Source of the DNA: Bubalus kerabau | Taxonomy: Eukaryota; Chordata; Mammalia; Artiodactyla; Bovidae | Direction of reading: 5' to 3' | DNA length: 64,000 nt | Assembly: GCF_029407905.1 (NCBI RefSeq) | Contig: NC_073627.1 | Span: 125,501,697 to 125,565,696, forward strand | Shown: piece by piece, positions 23,060 to 34,310 of the stretch | Layout: each line of letters starts with the position of its first letter | Numbering within the stretch: the stretch's first letter is position 1 | Notes under the pieces: generated by a model | What the model was told of the DNA's origin: nothing | Database searches by the model: none | Seen by the model: the letters and a program-made list of their open reading frames with translations, nothing else | Program-made: the position numbers and the translations under genes

Positions 23060-23812
23060 CTCAACTGGGACACTCTATTACCACAAACTTGGTGGCTTGA
23101 AACAACATATGTTTATTTTCTCACAATTCTGAGGGTCCTAGGTCACTTTTACAGACTTAAAATCAAGGTATCAGCGGGACCACGCTCCCTCTAGAAACTT
23201 TAAGGGAGAAGCTGTTTCTTGCCTCTTGCAGCTTCTGAACACTAATGGTATTCCCTGGCTAGGGTCACATCGCTCCAGATTCTGCCACCATGGTCACATT
23301 GGAAACTCCTCTATTCTGCATGTGCATGCATGTGTGCATGTGTGTGTATGTTAGATCACCCTTGGCCTCTCTCCTATCTAAACACATGTGTATTTGCATG
23401 TAGGGCTCACCTAGAAAATATAAAATACTCTTCCAGCTCAAGATACTTAATGAATTGCATCTAAAAGAAAGTGAAAGTTGCTCAGTCATGTCTGACTCTT
23501 TTCGACCCCATTTATTGTAGCCTGCCAGGCTCCTCTGTCCGTGGGATTCTCCAGGAAAGACTATTAGAGTGGGTTCCCATGCCATTCTCCAGAGGATATT
23601 TCTGACCCTGCAATCGAACCCAGGTCTCCTGCTTTGCAGACAGATTCTTTACCATCTGAGTCACCAAGAAAGCTTTTTTCTTTTTCTTTTCTTGTTTGTT
23701 TTTGTGGGGTTTCCTTTGCTTGGTTGATTTTTTGATCACATAAGGTCACATTTACAGGATCCAGAAATTAGAATGTGGATACCTTTAGGGAGTCCTTTTA
23801 TAGCCTACACAG
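23060..23812 (-). mobile_element. MLT1-type LTR (ERVL-MaLR), interrupted
   Basis: Plus-strand words TACCACAAACTTGGTGGCTT, TTATTTTCTCACAATTCTGA, ATCAAGGTATCAGCGGGACC, CTTGCCTCTTGCAGCTTCTG and, after the interruption, ATAAGGTCACATTTACAGGA form the reverse complement of an MLT1 solo LTR. It is a noncoding relic of an ancient endogenous element. A Bov-tA splits it at 23472-23675, and a TGTG/CATG-rich tract lies at 23318-23352. Confidence 0.78.
23472..23675 (-). mobile_element. Bov-tA SINE inside MLT1
   Basis: Antisense Bov-tA: GAAAGTTGCTCAGTCATGTC, GCCTGCCAGGCTCCTCTGTC, AACCCAGGTCTCCTGCTTTG, CCATCTGAGTCACCAAGAAA. The MLT1 sequence resumes beyond it, so this is a nested, younger insertion. Confidence 0.92.
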
Positions 23813-23814
23813 AC

Positions 23815-24405
23815 ACCACTGAGGTGAATGGTAGTATCTCAAGTCCTTGAGTGTGGTCTCCAACACCCAGAATCAAAATACTAACGATGACAAAGAGTAA
23901 TTCCCTTATCTCTGCCCCCAGCAATTCCAATGAAAGGACAACATGGGCAAGGGTACAAACACAGATCCCTGTACCCACAGCCATCTTACGTGGCCCAAAA
24001 CAGCATCTACTTCCATAAGAATGTGACTCTAAAGGGCTTTCCGACAAGCACGGGTTTTCCTTACCTTGACAAACCATCTCTTGTGATGATGCCCCTTTGC
24101 ACCGCCATCTTATTTAAATCCTCATTTTCATGTCTACATTTTATCACCGCCCACTCACTCCTAATTCTCTAAATTGTCTGCCATTTGTCTTCATCCCTCA
24201 ACTGAAATAATTCCTTCCATGTCCTCTAAGACAAGTGGCAGTCCTGACCCTCCCCCTCTTCCATTTCCCCACTCTCCTCTCACTGGCCTCCCTTTTAAGT
24301 ATGAGCTTGGACCTCACACTGCTCTCATACACTCTTGCTGCTCTCAGAACTCTTAGTCTTTTGTGGCTCTTGAATTGATATCACCAACTGCTGCCCTTCA
24401 CGTTC
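23815..24405. other. Unique DNA
   Basis: No recognised gene or repeat. Pyrimidine-rich stretches occur at 24190-24300. Confidence 0.45.
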
Positions 24406-24407
24406 TC

Positions 24408-24582
24408 ATCTGGTGACCCACAAGTACCTCCTAGAAAGCCTGATAAAATGCATATTCCTGGATCCCATCCAAGTTTCTAGCTCAATAGACCTGAAAAGGA
24501 ACTCAGAAATTCCATCTTACATGCACTCAAGTGATTCTGATGCATGTGGTCTTGAAGCCAGGGTTCAAGAAATGCTGTTCTG
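24408..24582 (+). repeat. MER5A-like hAT miniature element
   Basis: AAGCCTGATAAAATGCATAT, TCCTGGATCCCATCC, GAACTCAGAAATTCC and AAGTGATTCTGATGCATGTG follow the order of a MER5A non-autonomous hAT transposon, with no transposase. Confidence 0.55.
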
Positions 24583-24829
24583 GAACCATATTACTATTGC
24601 CTCATGAATCCACTGAGGTCTTTGCTCACCACCAAAAACTAAATTTACATAAAAAGCAAATATGACCTCACCAGACTGACCTTCCTGTTTTGTTTCCCTT
24701 AGTGACATTACCATACTTCCAGACATCCAAGAGGACATCTTTGACTCTCTCCTTGGCCCCACTGTACCCAGATTCCAATCCACATCTAGAATATTACACT
24801 GAACACCGTGGACACCTCTCACAGACTAC

Positions 24830-24960
24830 AGAATCATAGAATTCTTGAGAGAGGAAGCTCTGAGAAGTAATCTAGCCATCCCAGTTCTTCCAGCTGTCCG
24901 GACCTTGAAGTCCAGAGAGGTTATATTAGAAACGGCAAAGCACCTGAAAATACCCCTGGG
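24830..24960. repeat. Possible MIR3-like relic
   Basis: The opening AGAATCATAGAATTCTTGAG with AAGTAATCTAGCCATCCCAG and CCAGAGAGGTTA is like the 'GAGATCATCTAGTCCAACC...AGAGAGGT' class of ancient SINE. It is too diverged to be sure. Confidence 0.35.
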
Positions 24961-25007
24961 GTCAGAGGTTCATAAAAGAGATCCTACAGCCCAGATTTTC
25001 TGAATGA

Positions 25008-25440
25008 GCATGCTCTCTGAAGCCAGACTGCTTGGACTTAAATCCCCAGCTCGGCCACCTACCAGGTACATGATATATGACACAGAAAAGCAACCTAACT
25101 TCTCTGTGCCACCATTGCAAAATGGAGATAATAGTAATTCCTACTAGTTTGCTGTGAGGATTAGTGGGTCAACATATAGAAAATGCATAGAACAATATAC
25201 AGGCTTAGTTGCTCAGTTGTGTCCAACTCTTTGTGACCCCATGGACTGTATAGCCCTCCAGGTTCCTCTGTCCCTGGGGATTCTTCAGGCAAGAATACTG
25301 GAGTGGGTTCCCATGCCCTCCTCCGGGGATCTTCCCAACCCAGGGATTGAACCCAGGTCTCCTGAATTGCAGACAGATTCTTTACCAGCTGAGCTACCAG
25401 GGAAGCCCCATAGAACAGTATATAGGCAATGGTAGTTAAG
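25008..25440 (+). repeat. MIR SINE split by a Bov-tA
   Basis: The left part (25008-25204) keeps GAAGCCAGACTGCTTGGACT, TAAATCCCCAGCTCGGCCAC, CTTCTCTGTGCC, AAATGGAGATAATAGTAATT and GCTGTGAGGATTAGTG. The rest (25410-25440) follows the inserted SINE. The Bov-tA target duplication lies inside the MIR. Confidence 0.82.
25205..25408 (-). mobile_element. Bov-tA SINE inside MIR
   Basis: Antisense full-length Bov-tA, TTAGTTGCTCAGTTGTGTCC to TGAGCTACCAGGGAAGCCC. A long imperfect duplication CATAGAACAATATACAGGC (25186-25204) / CATAGAACAGTATATAGGC (25409-25427; two mismatches of 19) marks the target. Confidence 0.94.
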
Positions 25441-25444
25441 TGTC

Positions 25445-26689
25445 AGAAATCACTATTATAACCATAAAGCCACCAGGAGTATCTCCTAAATTAAAGTTTG
25501 ACTTCTGTTTCCAATACCTGTCTGCTAACTCTATAGTTTTGCATCACACTTGTCCTGCTCAGTCCAAAGGACATCATTTGACTGAGAAAAAGGTTGCAGA
25601 CTCCCAGCTGTCACAATTTTACAGAAATGAAGAACATGCAAGCCACAGGTATCAAAAAAATGAGGTGCAGCTCCACCATTTGCCTGAAAAATAAAGGTTA
25701 TCTATGACACATACTATATAGCTGGCATGCAGCTTTTATTATAAAATATTCATTGGCATTACAAAATGCTGCAGGCACTGCACAAAATATAAAGTAACAA
25801 TCTCTCCAGGCCCTAATTGATTATAGGCCATATATTTTTAAGGGAAGATGCTACTGAGTTACTTAACAGAGAATGAAAGACTCCAGGCTTTTAGGCAAAG
25901 GAAAAATCATATAGTCTTGAAGGCCAGTGACGATTTATGGTGTGTCTAGAGGGTGTATCTGTGCTTCTTCTTCAGCAGCAGCACATCTGAACTGTCCACA
26001 GGCTTTGTACAAAGCAAGTCCTGTGCTGGTCCTTACACTGACCCAAGCACAGCTTCCAGTTATAGGGTTATCACATAGACTAAAGATCTCTCCTATTTGA
26101 AGTCAGACACAGGGGTACGAGACAACATTATGTGTTACAAATATCAGATCACAGCAACAGGACCACAAAATTTTCAATTATGTTTGCGTGGGGTAGGTTG
26201 GAAGGAAAGAAAATTGCAGCTGAAACAAAATAAAATATTTCAAAATGAGTTTTCATTTGGGGAATTTCAAAGTCAAAATATTTTTACTCATTGTATCATT
26301 ACTACTCCATTCTTTAACTGTGCTTTTCATCCCTATCCTTTTTATTTCCTTTAAAAGAAGAAAATGCCCTTAAGATAAAATTTTGTGCAAATAACAGTAA
26401 ACCTCAGGACAAGCCATTCAAGGCTTAATTTTTAAAAAACTAAAATTTCATGTCTTTTTCCACAAGGCCCCTGAACATATGTGCAAACAGCGCTCTTTTC
26501 AGCTATCCTTAAGAGACAATAATCCCCAAAGTCAGAGAAAATTCTTAGTTGACAACCTTGTCATTTGAAAGTGTGTATATGCATGTGTTCCACAATCTTA
26601 AAAATAGCCAACACTAAGAAGAAATAAATGGGGAGAGGAATGCTGAATGTAAAACAGTGTCACCTTTTTCTCTTTTCCTTTTCCATTTT
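25445..26689. other. Unique DNA
   Basis: No gene or recognised repeat. The 85-codon frames here have no supporting features. Confidence 0.45.
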
Positions 26690-27070
26690 ATCTTTCATTC
26701 AGTAGAAGTTCACACAGTGACACCTAGTGCAGCTGGCGAGGCTATGACAGCCTAGGAGAGTGAATGAGAGAAGCTGCTTGGCAAACTCCAGGTTTAATTT
26801 CAGCTAATTCAGTAAAACTGAAAGGCTTGCCTTTCGTCTTAGACCCCAATGTGCATGCATATCCTAATTATCATTTGAATCTATTTAAAAATGTATCATG
26901 CTTATGGACCATAATTCCAGCTCAGTTCATTTCCTAACAGTTAGAAATGCTGGATCATTAATATCCATAATGAAGTAGAAATGCAATTAAGGGACTCAGC
27001 AAAAAAAGCCCCCCCTCTTTCTAAGAGGCTTGCCAAGATAAGCTCGGAGGGTTTTGAGGACTCTTCCTAA
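26690..27070. other. Candidate conserved regulatory segment
   Basis: Repeat-free, with clustered AT-core motifs (ATCCTAATTATCATTTG near 26861, CATTAATATCCATAATG near 26957, GCAATTAAGGG near 26983) and a GTGCATGCATATCC octamer-like word near 26852. This texture suggests a developmental enhancer. It is inference only. Confidence 0.28.
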
Positions 27071-27289
27071 GCATTACTATGGTGTTTTCTCCTTAAAGAT
27101 CTCCCTTCCTCTGAGTCTGTTACAAGAAACCCGCCAGAGACCGGCAGACACTGTGTGCCACATTTTGCAAAGCAGCCTTAAGACATTCTAGTCAACTGAT
27201 CTCTGACTCAGATGACCTTCTATATCAGAACAATCCAGAAATTCCCTCAGCGAGGTTTGATGCTCTTTAAGTGTCAAGATCATGCTGCC

Positions 27290-27375
27290 CAACCTTGGCA
27301 TCTCCCCAACAGCTACAACAGCCTACAGTCTTGCATACAATAAGTGCTCAATTAATTGTTGCTGAATGGATTTTC
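27290..27375 (+). repeat. L2/MIR-type 3' tail
   Basis: CATACAATAAGTGCTCAATT followed by AATTGTTGCTGAATGGA is the conserved 'AGTAAGTGCTCAATAAATGTTGAATGA' end shared by L2 and MIR. Confidence 0.5.
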
Positions 27376-27379
27376 TTTT

Positions 27380-28343
27380 GTTCTGTTTCTACTAAGGGCT
27401 GCCTCTTTAAATTTCTCATTCCTATACTTCTGTGACACCCATGTGCATTATTTTCTACCAATTCTGTTTGGAGACTGGATAAGAGCTAAAAGAGAATCCA
27501 GTGGTGAGAAATACATGCCACACACGTAGCTTTAACTTCTGCACTTGGGCAGGGGCGTTTGTCAAAGCTCTACTACTTACTCTGACAGAAGGTAATGGGC
27601 GCAAGACGAAGCCATCTCCCCAATACTTGAGAGAGTAGGATTGCCTGAGGAATATTTATCAAAAAATTTCACTGTTACTCACATTAAGTTTGAGTCCATA
27701 AGCTAAGCTGCCCGAAGACATAAATTCAAAATGCCATGCCTTTCCACAAAGGAAATTCAACATCTCAGAACGAATTCTAAATAAAGGTGTACATAAAAAT
27801 AGGTCTACTCATTACAGCTGATTCACATAGCAAAATTAAAAGGATACAATTTAAATGTCCAATATTATCCATCCATTTAATTAGTGTGGCTGATTATCTA
27901 CCCCAGTGTCCTGCTCCAAGTTCCAGGCCTGCCCTTCCCACTAAGTTCACCAGCTGTTGATACAGAATTCCCAGCCCCTGGCAGTTTCCTATCTCCGGTG
28001 CCTCTGTCTCTCTTGCTTTTTTGTCAGACAGCTCTCTCTGGAGCCCAAGAAGGGCCAGGGAGTCAACACTCCCAGAGGGTCACTTCAAGGAGTGTGTGGC
28101 GAGAGACCACGGACATTCCACATGGTGTCTCTGTGGATGTCCAGCAGGACTGCCCTCCCCCCAACCCCACTGGGGACCCTCTCATCAGTGTACTCCCTTC
28201 CCTGACTCACTTTTCCCGTTTATCAACTGTGGTTGTTGGGATCAGCTCTGAATACTGCCACACCCAAGTCCTTGTCTCAGGTCTGGAGAGCCCAAAGTCA
28301 GTCAATTAGGCTATATGCATAAGTGAATATGTAATAATAAAAA
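27380..28343. other. Unique DNA, possible LTR remnant near 28180
   Basis: The stretch around 28200-28290 (ATACTGCCACACCCAAGTCC, TTGTCTCAGGTCTGGAG) resembles the R/U5 end of old ERVL-type LTRs. The three overlapping plus-strand frames at 27884-28309 are not supported as genes. Confidence 0.3.
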
Positions 28344-29009
28344 CTAATGCCTACGTGCCAGATTCATACTATTTCCAGAGCTCGAGTTGGTGACTGTGCC
28401 CACAGCTGAAAACCAAGGTACCATGAACCCTGATTTTCTAAAGGGACCACAGAGCAGCCACACAAAGTCAGAAGCCAGACATCGTCTCATCTGGTTTACA
28501 CAGAGGCAGCAGAAGCAGCCCTTCTCCTCCCAGCTTTTCCCTCCCAACGTCCCTGTGAAGACAGCTGGCAAGGTGGGGCCATCCTGAGCCTCTGGGTGAG
28601 GTGCTGAGTTCATGTGAGATGCTGTCTCCTCCGCTTCTGTGGGATACTCCTTCCTGCCCAAAGCCAAGAGATGAAGCTCCAAAGGAAAACCTGTAAGGGT
28701 TGCAGGATGTCCTGAAAGAGGAGAATTGAGAATCTTGCCTCCCTGCAGGAAGGTTGCTGACATGCAGCAGCCAACAGCTGCATCTGAAGCCAGGGAGAAC
28801 TGTGGGAGGGTCAGCACGTGCTCTCTGAAGATCCAGACACAGCGGGCACCGGAAATGGTGCTGAGTCTGATGGGGAGACTTCTAAAGGAGGGGGTGCCTA
28901 CTGAAGTAGCCAAGATAGTAAGGCTCAAAGAGCCCAAAGTGCAACCTCTTAGGGAAGCCAGCAGGGCGGGTCCACATATAAGAGTGTTCTGTGGCCTTGG
29001 AGAAGGCAA
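28344..29009 (-). other. Unassigned 221-codon open frame
   Basis: The longest open frame in the window outside LINEs. It starts MPSPRPQNTLICGPALLASL and is rich in Ser, Leu, Gly and Cys, with no recognisable domain, signal peptide or transmembrane run. Equally open frames lie on the opposite strand (28726-29034), as expected in a GC-richer patch where stop codons are rarer. No TATA box or splice framing is visible. The plus strand has an AATAAA at about 29684. I do not call it a gene. It could be part of a noncoding transcript or an unrecognised old retroelement. Confidence 0.12.
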
Positions 29010-29780
29010 AAGTCACCCTCAGCAATTCCTATGACTCCTCGTAAAGGGGATCAAGATTTGGGGAGGGCCTGGGTTCTTGAGGAAAAAGAGGCTTATCTAA
29101 AAAAAAGGCATCTGAGGCCTGGATAGCTTAGAGATCAGGCCCATGGACAAACTGTACACAGCTGTCCCTCTCAGGAGGCTCCCAGGGATGGAGGAGGGCA
29201 GAATGAAGCCAAATACCACCCCAAGGAAACTATCCATAGCCCCTCACTCAGAATAGACTCATCCATCAAATCAGATGGAACCAGAAAGTGGTGGAGACCA
29301 TCTCCTCAACAGGTACCTGAGGACAGTACTTCTGCCCCAGGACCTGAGGTGACAGCCTGGGATTGGGCAGGGAACAAGGACTACAGCCCAGTCATTCTCC
29401 CCATTGCCACCCTGGCTTCCCAGCACTAGGGTCAAAGAGCTATCCTGTTCTGGAGAGGAAATGAGCAAAGCTTTGAAACTTGAAGTGTTGAAATGAACAC
29501 AATTCATTCAGCTTTAAAGAACTGAAAACAGGACTGTTACAGTAAGAGAAAGCAATGGGAAAGTTGGAGAATCTGACCAGGATGTCATTAAGAGCTGAGA
29601 CCCCAGGAGGAGAGGAGTTTAAGCTAAAAACGGTGACGGGAAGTAAAACCATGTCACATGTACACCCAGAACACTGACTCTTCAATAAACCCATTACTTT
29701 TATGAAAAATTCTCAACGATGTCACAAAATACTTATGTATATAGAAAAATAGAGAGATATATATAGATAGTGAAGGATAG
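29010..29780. other. Unique DNA
   Basis: GC-moderate sequence with no recognised element, ending in TTCAATAAACCCATTAC near 29682, which includes a polyadenylation-type hexamer without other transcript evidence. Confidence 0.4.
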
Positions 29781-29848
29781 GGAGGCCTAGCATGCTGCAG
29801 TCCATGGAGTGGCAAAGAGTCAGACGTGACTTAGCAATTGAACAACAT
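29781..29848 (+). mobile_element. Short Bov SINE/BovB-end fragment
   Basis: GGCCTAGCATGCTGCAGTCC then ATGGAGTGGCAAAGAGTCAG and ACGTGACTTAGCAATTGAAC: the last part of a Bov-A/BovB 3' end. Confidence 0.8.
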
Positions 29849-29849
29849 A

Positions 29850-30560
29850 TCGTAAAATACAAAATATTAAGTGAAAAAGTATATAATATGCCATTAGAGG
29901 TGATGGGAAGGAAGGAGGGAAGGAAATAAGTGGATTGGTAAAGAAGGAGACACACTCACAATTTTAAGCTAAGTTATTTTTGAAAGTTAAAATTACAGGC
30001 GACTTTAGTTTCTTTATAATACTCTGTTGTCTATAAATTTCTTAAGGCAAGAACTTCTGAAATTATAACTTGTGAAACTAGAAGAAAACATTAGAAGGAT
30101 AAATAAAAAAATAAGTACCAAGATACAGTCTTCTTTTAAAAATATAAACTTCAGCTCCTGCACCTCACTCTACTTGCAAACCAGTACCTACCCAGGACTA
30201 ATGACTGACCACAGGCTGCCAACAGCCCTGAACAATGCTCTTGTCCCCTGCCCACCTAAGTAATAAAATTCTCACAGGGACCACGATTCTATTACTCAAT
30301 ATGTATTAAATAAAAGGTTAAAAACAATAAATTAGTGGGGGAAAGAACATTAAAGGAAAATTCCTTAACCTTATACTGTATTTACATGAATAACATTTTG
30401 TTACTGTGGACAGTCCTAAGAGGGAGGGAAGAATTAGATAGAAGACCCCCACTGGGTAATATGTTTCAAACCACTGTGTCCCAAAACCAATTATCCTTTG
30501 CATTTTAGAGAAAAACCAGGGACCTTGAATACAATCCTAGACAAGACACCGAGGCAGAAC
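29850..30560. other. Unique AT-rich DNA
   Basis: A purine-rich GGAAGGAGGGAAGG patch lies near 29908. Nothing else is recognised. Confidence 0.45.
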
Positions 30561-30564
30561 AGCA

Positions 30565-30765
30565 CAGTGCTGTGGACACTGCTCTGGAGCAAGGTCAGCC
30601 TGGGTTGATTCAAGTTCTGCTACTTCTTGGCTGTGTGACTTTGGGCAAATGACTTAACCCCTTTGTGTCTCAGTTTCCTTATTTAAAAGGGTTCTGAGGG
30701 TTAAATAAGTCAACACATGAAAAGTTCTTGGAAGAATGCCTGATGCTCAGTGAGTGGTCCAGTGA
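30565..30765 (+). repeat. MIR SINE
   Basis: GCTCTGGAGCAAGGTCAGCC, TGGCTGTGTGACTTTGGGCA, AATGACTTAACCCCTTTGTG, TCTCAGTTTCCTTATTTAAA, and GAGGGTTAAATAAGTCAACA: a well-preserved MIR core. Confidence 0.85.
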
Positions 30766-30984
30766 GCCTCATGGGGGTAACTAAACCACAGACTCCTATT
30801 AAGAAATGACAGCTTTCATTCATTTAGGAGTGTATCAACCAAACAGTGAAATTTTCAACTTCTCTTTCGTCCATCTTTGGGAAGCTCCATAACTTCAGCA
30901 ACTTCACCCAGAAAAACAAGAAATCACAGGTTCTGATGTCACACAAATATCACTGTCATTGTCATGTAAGTAATAAAGTCACCT

Positions 30985-31130
30985 TTTAACTGTGCCTTGG
31001 TTTCCTCATCTCAGGAGTAAAATGACTGCTGCCATTTGCCCCACCAATTTCGCAAGACTGTCAAAGAGCAGCAAGCAAGAGAATGTATGTGGAAATAATT
31101 TGAAAAAGTAAAAAGTGCTATATAATACAA
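30985..31130 (+). repeat. MIR fragment
   Basis: AACTGTGCCTTGGTTTCCTC, ATCTCAGGAGTAAAATGA, then AAAAAGTAAAAAGTGCTATA: the 3' half of a diverged MIR. Confidence 0.55.
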
Positions 31131-31259
31131 AAAATTTTAAATAGACCAATAATTAAATATGAAGATAAGACTAAACTTGGGCCTTCCTAGTTCTTGAGAA
31201 GAACCCTCACAAAGACTAAAATCTAAATTTTTTCAAAAATTTTATCATTCCAGGCCTTC

Positions 31260-31475
31260 TGGGGTTATTGTTGCTATTTATTTATTTTTATTTTTTATTG
31301 AATATAGTTGATTTACAATATTAGTTTCAGATATGCAGTATAGTGATTCAGTATGATTCATTTATATATTATGAGATTATATGTGTATAAAATAGATAAG
31401 CAATAGGATATATTATACAGCCATTATCATGGCCATTATTTTGTAATAACTTTAAATGGAGAGTAACTTTTTACT
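31260..31475 (-). repeat. L1 3'-end relic, antisense
   Basis: TTATTGAATATAGTTGATTT, ACAATATTAGTTTCAGATAT and ATAGTGATTCAGTATGATTC are the reverse complement of an artiodactyl L1 3' UTR. Confidence 0.65.
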
Positions 31476-31550
31476 TTTTGTATATGGCCACTAGAAAAAT
31501 TTTAATTACCTGTGTGGCCCACATTATGTTTCTATTGGGAAGTGCAGCCT
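31476..31550 (-). repeat. Probable hAT-type element end
   Basis: ATATGGCCACTAGAAAAATT, TTAATTACCTGTGTGGCCCA, CATTATGTTTCTATTGGGAA resemble the terminal part of a mammalian hAT-Charlie miniature element (MER33-like). The subfamily is uncertain. Confidence 0.4.
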
Positions 31551-31554
31551 TGGC

Positions 31555-33457
31555 CAATAACAGGTCCATTTGTAAGAAGGACTTGGAAACATAGTCTCAG
31601 TAAATGAAGTACCTGGAGGCATGTGAGGTGGGAAAGAGCAGGATTCTGGCACTTACGGTTTTGTACCACGTCTTCCCTTTGTTACTAGTTGCCTGAACAT
31701 TAACGCATACTAGAAAGGTAAATATAAATTCTAGTAGGCTGAAAAGAAACTTTAAATTACATGACCTTTCTTAGAGTTGCTATGAAAGAATCACAACCAC
31801 ACTCATGAGCATGCACTTGTGGTTCCATAGAAGTGCCTGCCGCGTGCCTGAGACCACAGAGCCCCCAGGTGCGTCCAGTGTCTGCCTCAATTACTACAAA
31901 GCATGCCTGAACAGACATGGGAGAGCATCTGAGCCAGACATTCAGGGGCTACAGAAATCACAAGCCCCTGTGATGCCTTTTATAGACGGTGTGGTCTGAG
32001 AGATGTCAACTTCATAGAACAGAATGAAGAGATGCATGCCGCATGCTGAGTTCTAAAAGAACATTTTGGAAGGACAAGACCAAGAGCAGTAGGAAATGGC
32101 CTTTCTTATCTATTCAGTTCTGTATATGCACACCAACTATTGTGGAGTTTCTGGACCGTGGGCAAACAGAACATAAAAATAGTTTGACTTTAGCCAACAA
32201 AGATCCTGGCACCAAAGAACCAGCCACATCTCCATTTCAGGTAGAGTTTACATTTGGTGCCGGCCGCCTGAGTTCAAGGCACAGGTGATAACTAGACTGT
32301 AGAGGGCTTGGCTGCTTGCAGTGGATGCATTTGAGGCCAAGTGCATGATGCATCAAAGAGAAAAAGAGACGAAGATTCACTACAGTATGAATCAATTTAA
32401 AGTATATTTAATGTTCCATTGGTTTCCATAAAAAGAGTACCTAGAATTAGTAATGAATATTGATTTCCAATTATTGGAAGGGAAGAATTCAACAATTAAA
32501 TGAGAAGTAAATAACTGTCCCACAGAGACCCATTCTGAGCAGAAAAAAAAATAGTACACAGAGCAATTACAAATATAAATTCAGAGAAATGTATTTTAAA
32601 TGTTCAGTATCAGTAGCCAATTCTTAAAAATTTATCAAGGCAATATCCTTCTTGCTTATAAACAGACAATACAATTTGAAAAGAACTCATCCCTACAAGT
32701 ATTTAGAATTGAAACAAAAAATGACTGTTAAGTATCCCATCCTCAAAACACTGAAGTTTTATAAATATCTTTTGAAGAAATTCCAAGTGAAGTACCTTTA
32801 GTGCTCTTCTACCTTAAATTCTTAGCTTTACATGAAAAGTAGATTAAAAACAAACTGCAAATACTAGAGCACACAAGATGTCAATGCTGTACAACTTGTA
32901 AGGAGACCACTAACAAGGAGAAAGGCTATGGGAAATTCATTTGAATTCAGTTTTTTGGGTTTGTTTTTTTTTTGTTTTTTTTTTTTTTGTTTTTTTTTGA
33001 GCCAGCCAGCTTGTCAGCTTGCCACAATTTTTTTTCAGAGTTTGTCTGTTCGGGATATTGGCAGGAATGGTCAACAAATTTCATCATGAAGGCTACCCAA
33101 GCTCTGTGTTGAGAAGGACTCTCAGGTCATGTCTGTGCTCAGGCTCAGCAGAAAGGAGTACTGCCATTGATTAGTGATGTGTGACTAGAGGGGAAGTGGC
33201 TATCCTTGGGCCATATCTTTGCTTTCCCTCCAAAGGAAAGTACAGCTGTAGAAACACCTTTCCTACCTGCAATTCTGATCAGTGTCAGTTTATTTAGATG
33301 AGATCATTTCACAAGCTAATGATTATAGAATCAGACCACTCTACCCAGAAAAGCAGGGTGTAGGAAATACTTTCCTGAGCTCACCTTTCTACTCTTCTGA
33401 CCCTCATTTTTACAAAAGGCACTTATACTTGCCCATTATCCCTCTTTTAAGGGCACG
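31555..33457. other. Unique DNA with T-rich tract
   Basis: A nearly pure T tract with G interruptions occupies about 32951-32998. Two short frames (31805-31999 and 32043-32288) have no family features. Confidence 0.45.
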
Positions 33458-33468
33458 TTAACCTCTTT

Positions 33469-33687
33469 ATGATGATCCTGCATGGCTCAGAGGGTAAAGC
33501 GTCTGCCTGCAGTGCAGGAGACCTGGGTTCGATCCCTGGGTCAGGAAGATCCCCTGGAGAAGGAAATGGCAACCCACTCCAGTACTCTTGCCTGGAAAAT
33601 CCCATGGACAGAGAAGCCTGGTAGACTACAGTCCATGGGATCTCAAAGAGTCGGACACGACTGAGCGACTTCACTTTCACTTTCACT
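33469..33687 (+). mobile_element. Bov-tA SINE
   Basis: GGCTCAGAGGGTAAAGCGTC, GGTTCGATCCCTGGGTCAGG, CAACCCACTCCAGTACTCTT, AGAGTCGGACACGACTGAGC. The duplication TTAACCTCTTT / TTAATCTCTTT (33458-33468 and 33688-33698; one mismatch) flanks it. It is low in divergence, hence among the younger copies here. Confidence 0.94.
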
Positions 33688-33879
33688 TTAATCTCTTTCA
33701 CCTCCAAAACACAAAGTTCTTCTCCAACACATGAAAATTTCTTTGCTGTGTATAAACCAGGGGATGATAGAAATTCTGCAAAAGCAAAATTCTTCTGTAC
33801 CCTCCCCCTCCAACAAAAATCCCATTTACCACCAATATAATGTTCTCTTCTCAAATTATTCAGACCTAATTTTTTGACT

Positions 33880-34310
33880 TAATTAATGCCAGCATTGCCC
33901 TTTTGCTCACTGCCATCTGCCAGGAGTCATCTCCCAGGCAGAAAGGTCACAGTGCTGAGCGTGACACGGGCACCAGAGACACGCGGGATCCAGGCTTCCC
34001 TCGCCTTGTCATTCACCTCTCCCGCACCAACACCAGCCAGCATCAACTATAACTGCCAATGTTGGACAGTCACATATCATCAATTAGGGGTGGCAAAAGC
34101 TCAGCAGCTTCTGAGCTTGCCCTAAGAAAAGCATGCAGATGCTTGTACCCACTTGGCGAAACAACTAAAATGTGTAGGAAGGAAAGCACATCTTTTCCAA
34201 TTAGAATGCTGTTAATGCAGAGAGCACAGTCATAGATTGAGCCACATGGAACTGCCGTTTTTCTAAGCCAGTGACAGTCAATTACTAGCAATTCCAGATG
34301 GTTCAGACTA
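33880..34310. other. Candidate conserved regulatory segment
   Basis: Repeat-free mixed-composition sequence with TATCATCAATTAGGGG (34075), TTTTCCAATTAGAATG (34193) and CAGTCAATTACTAGC (34275), and no supported coding frame. Enhancer-like texture. Inference. Confidence 0.22.

Noticed and set aside
22795..23100. Lysine-rich 101-codon frame as a ribosomal or chromatin protein pseudogene
   Set aside because: No family match could be recognised, and the frame enters the MLT1 LTR.
32951..32998. T-rich tract as the tail of an antisense processed pseudogene
   Set aside because: No homologous body was found next to it and no duplication. It is treated as low complexity.
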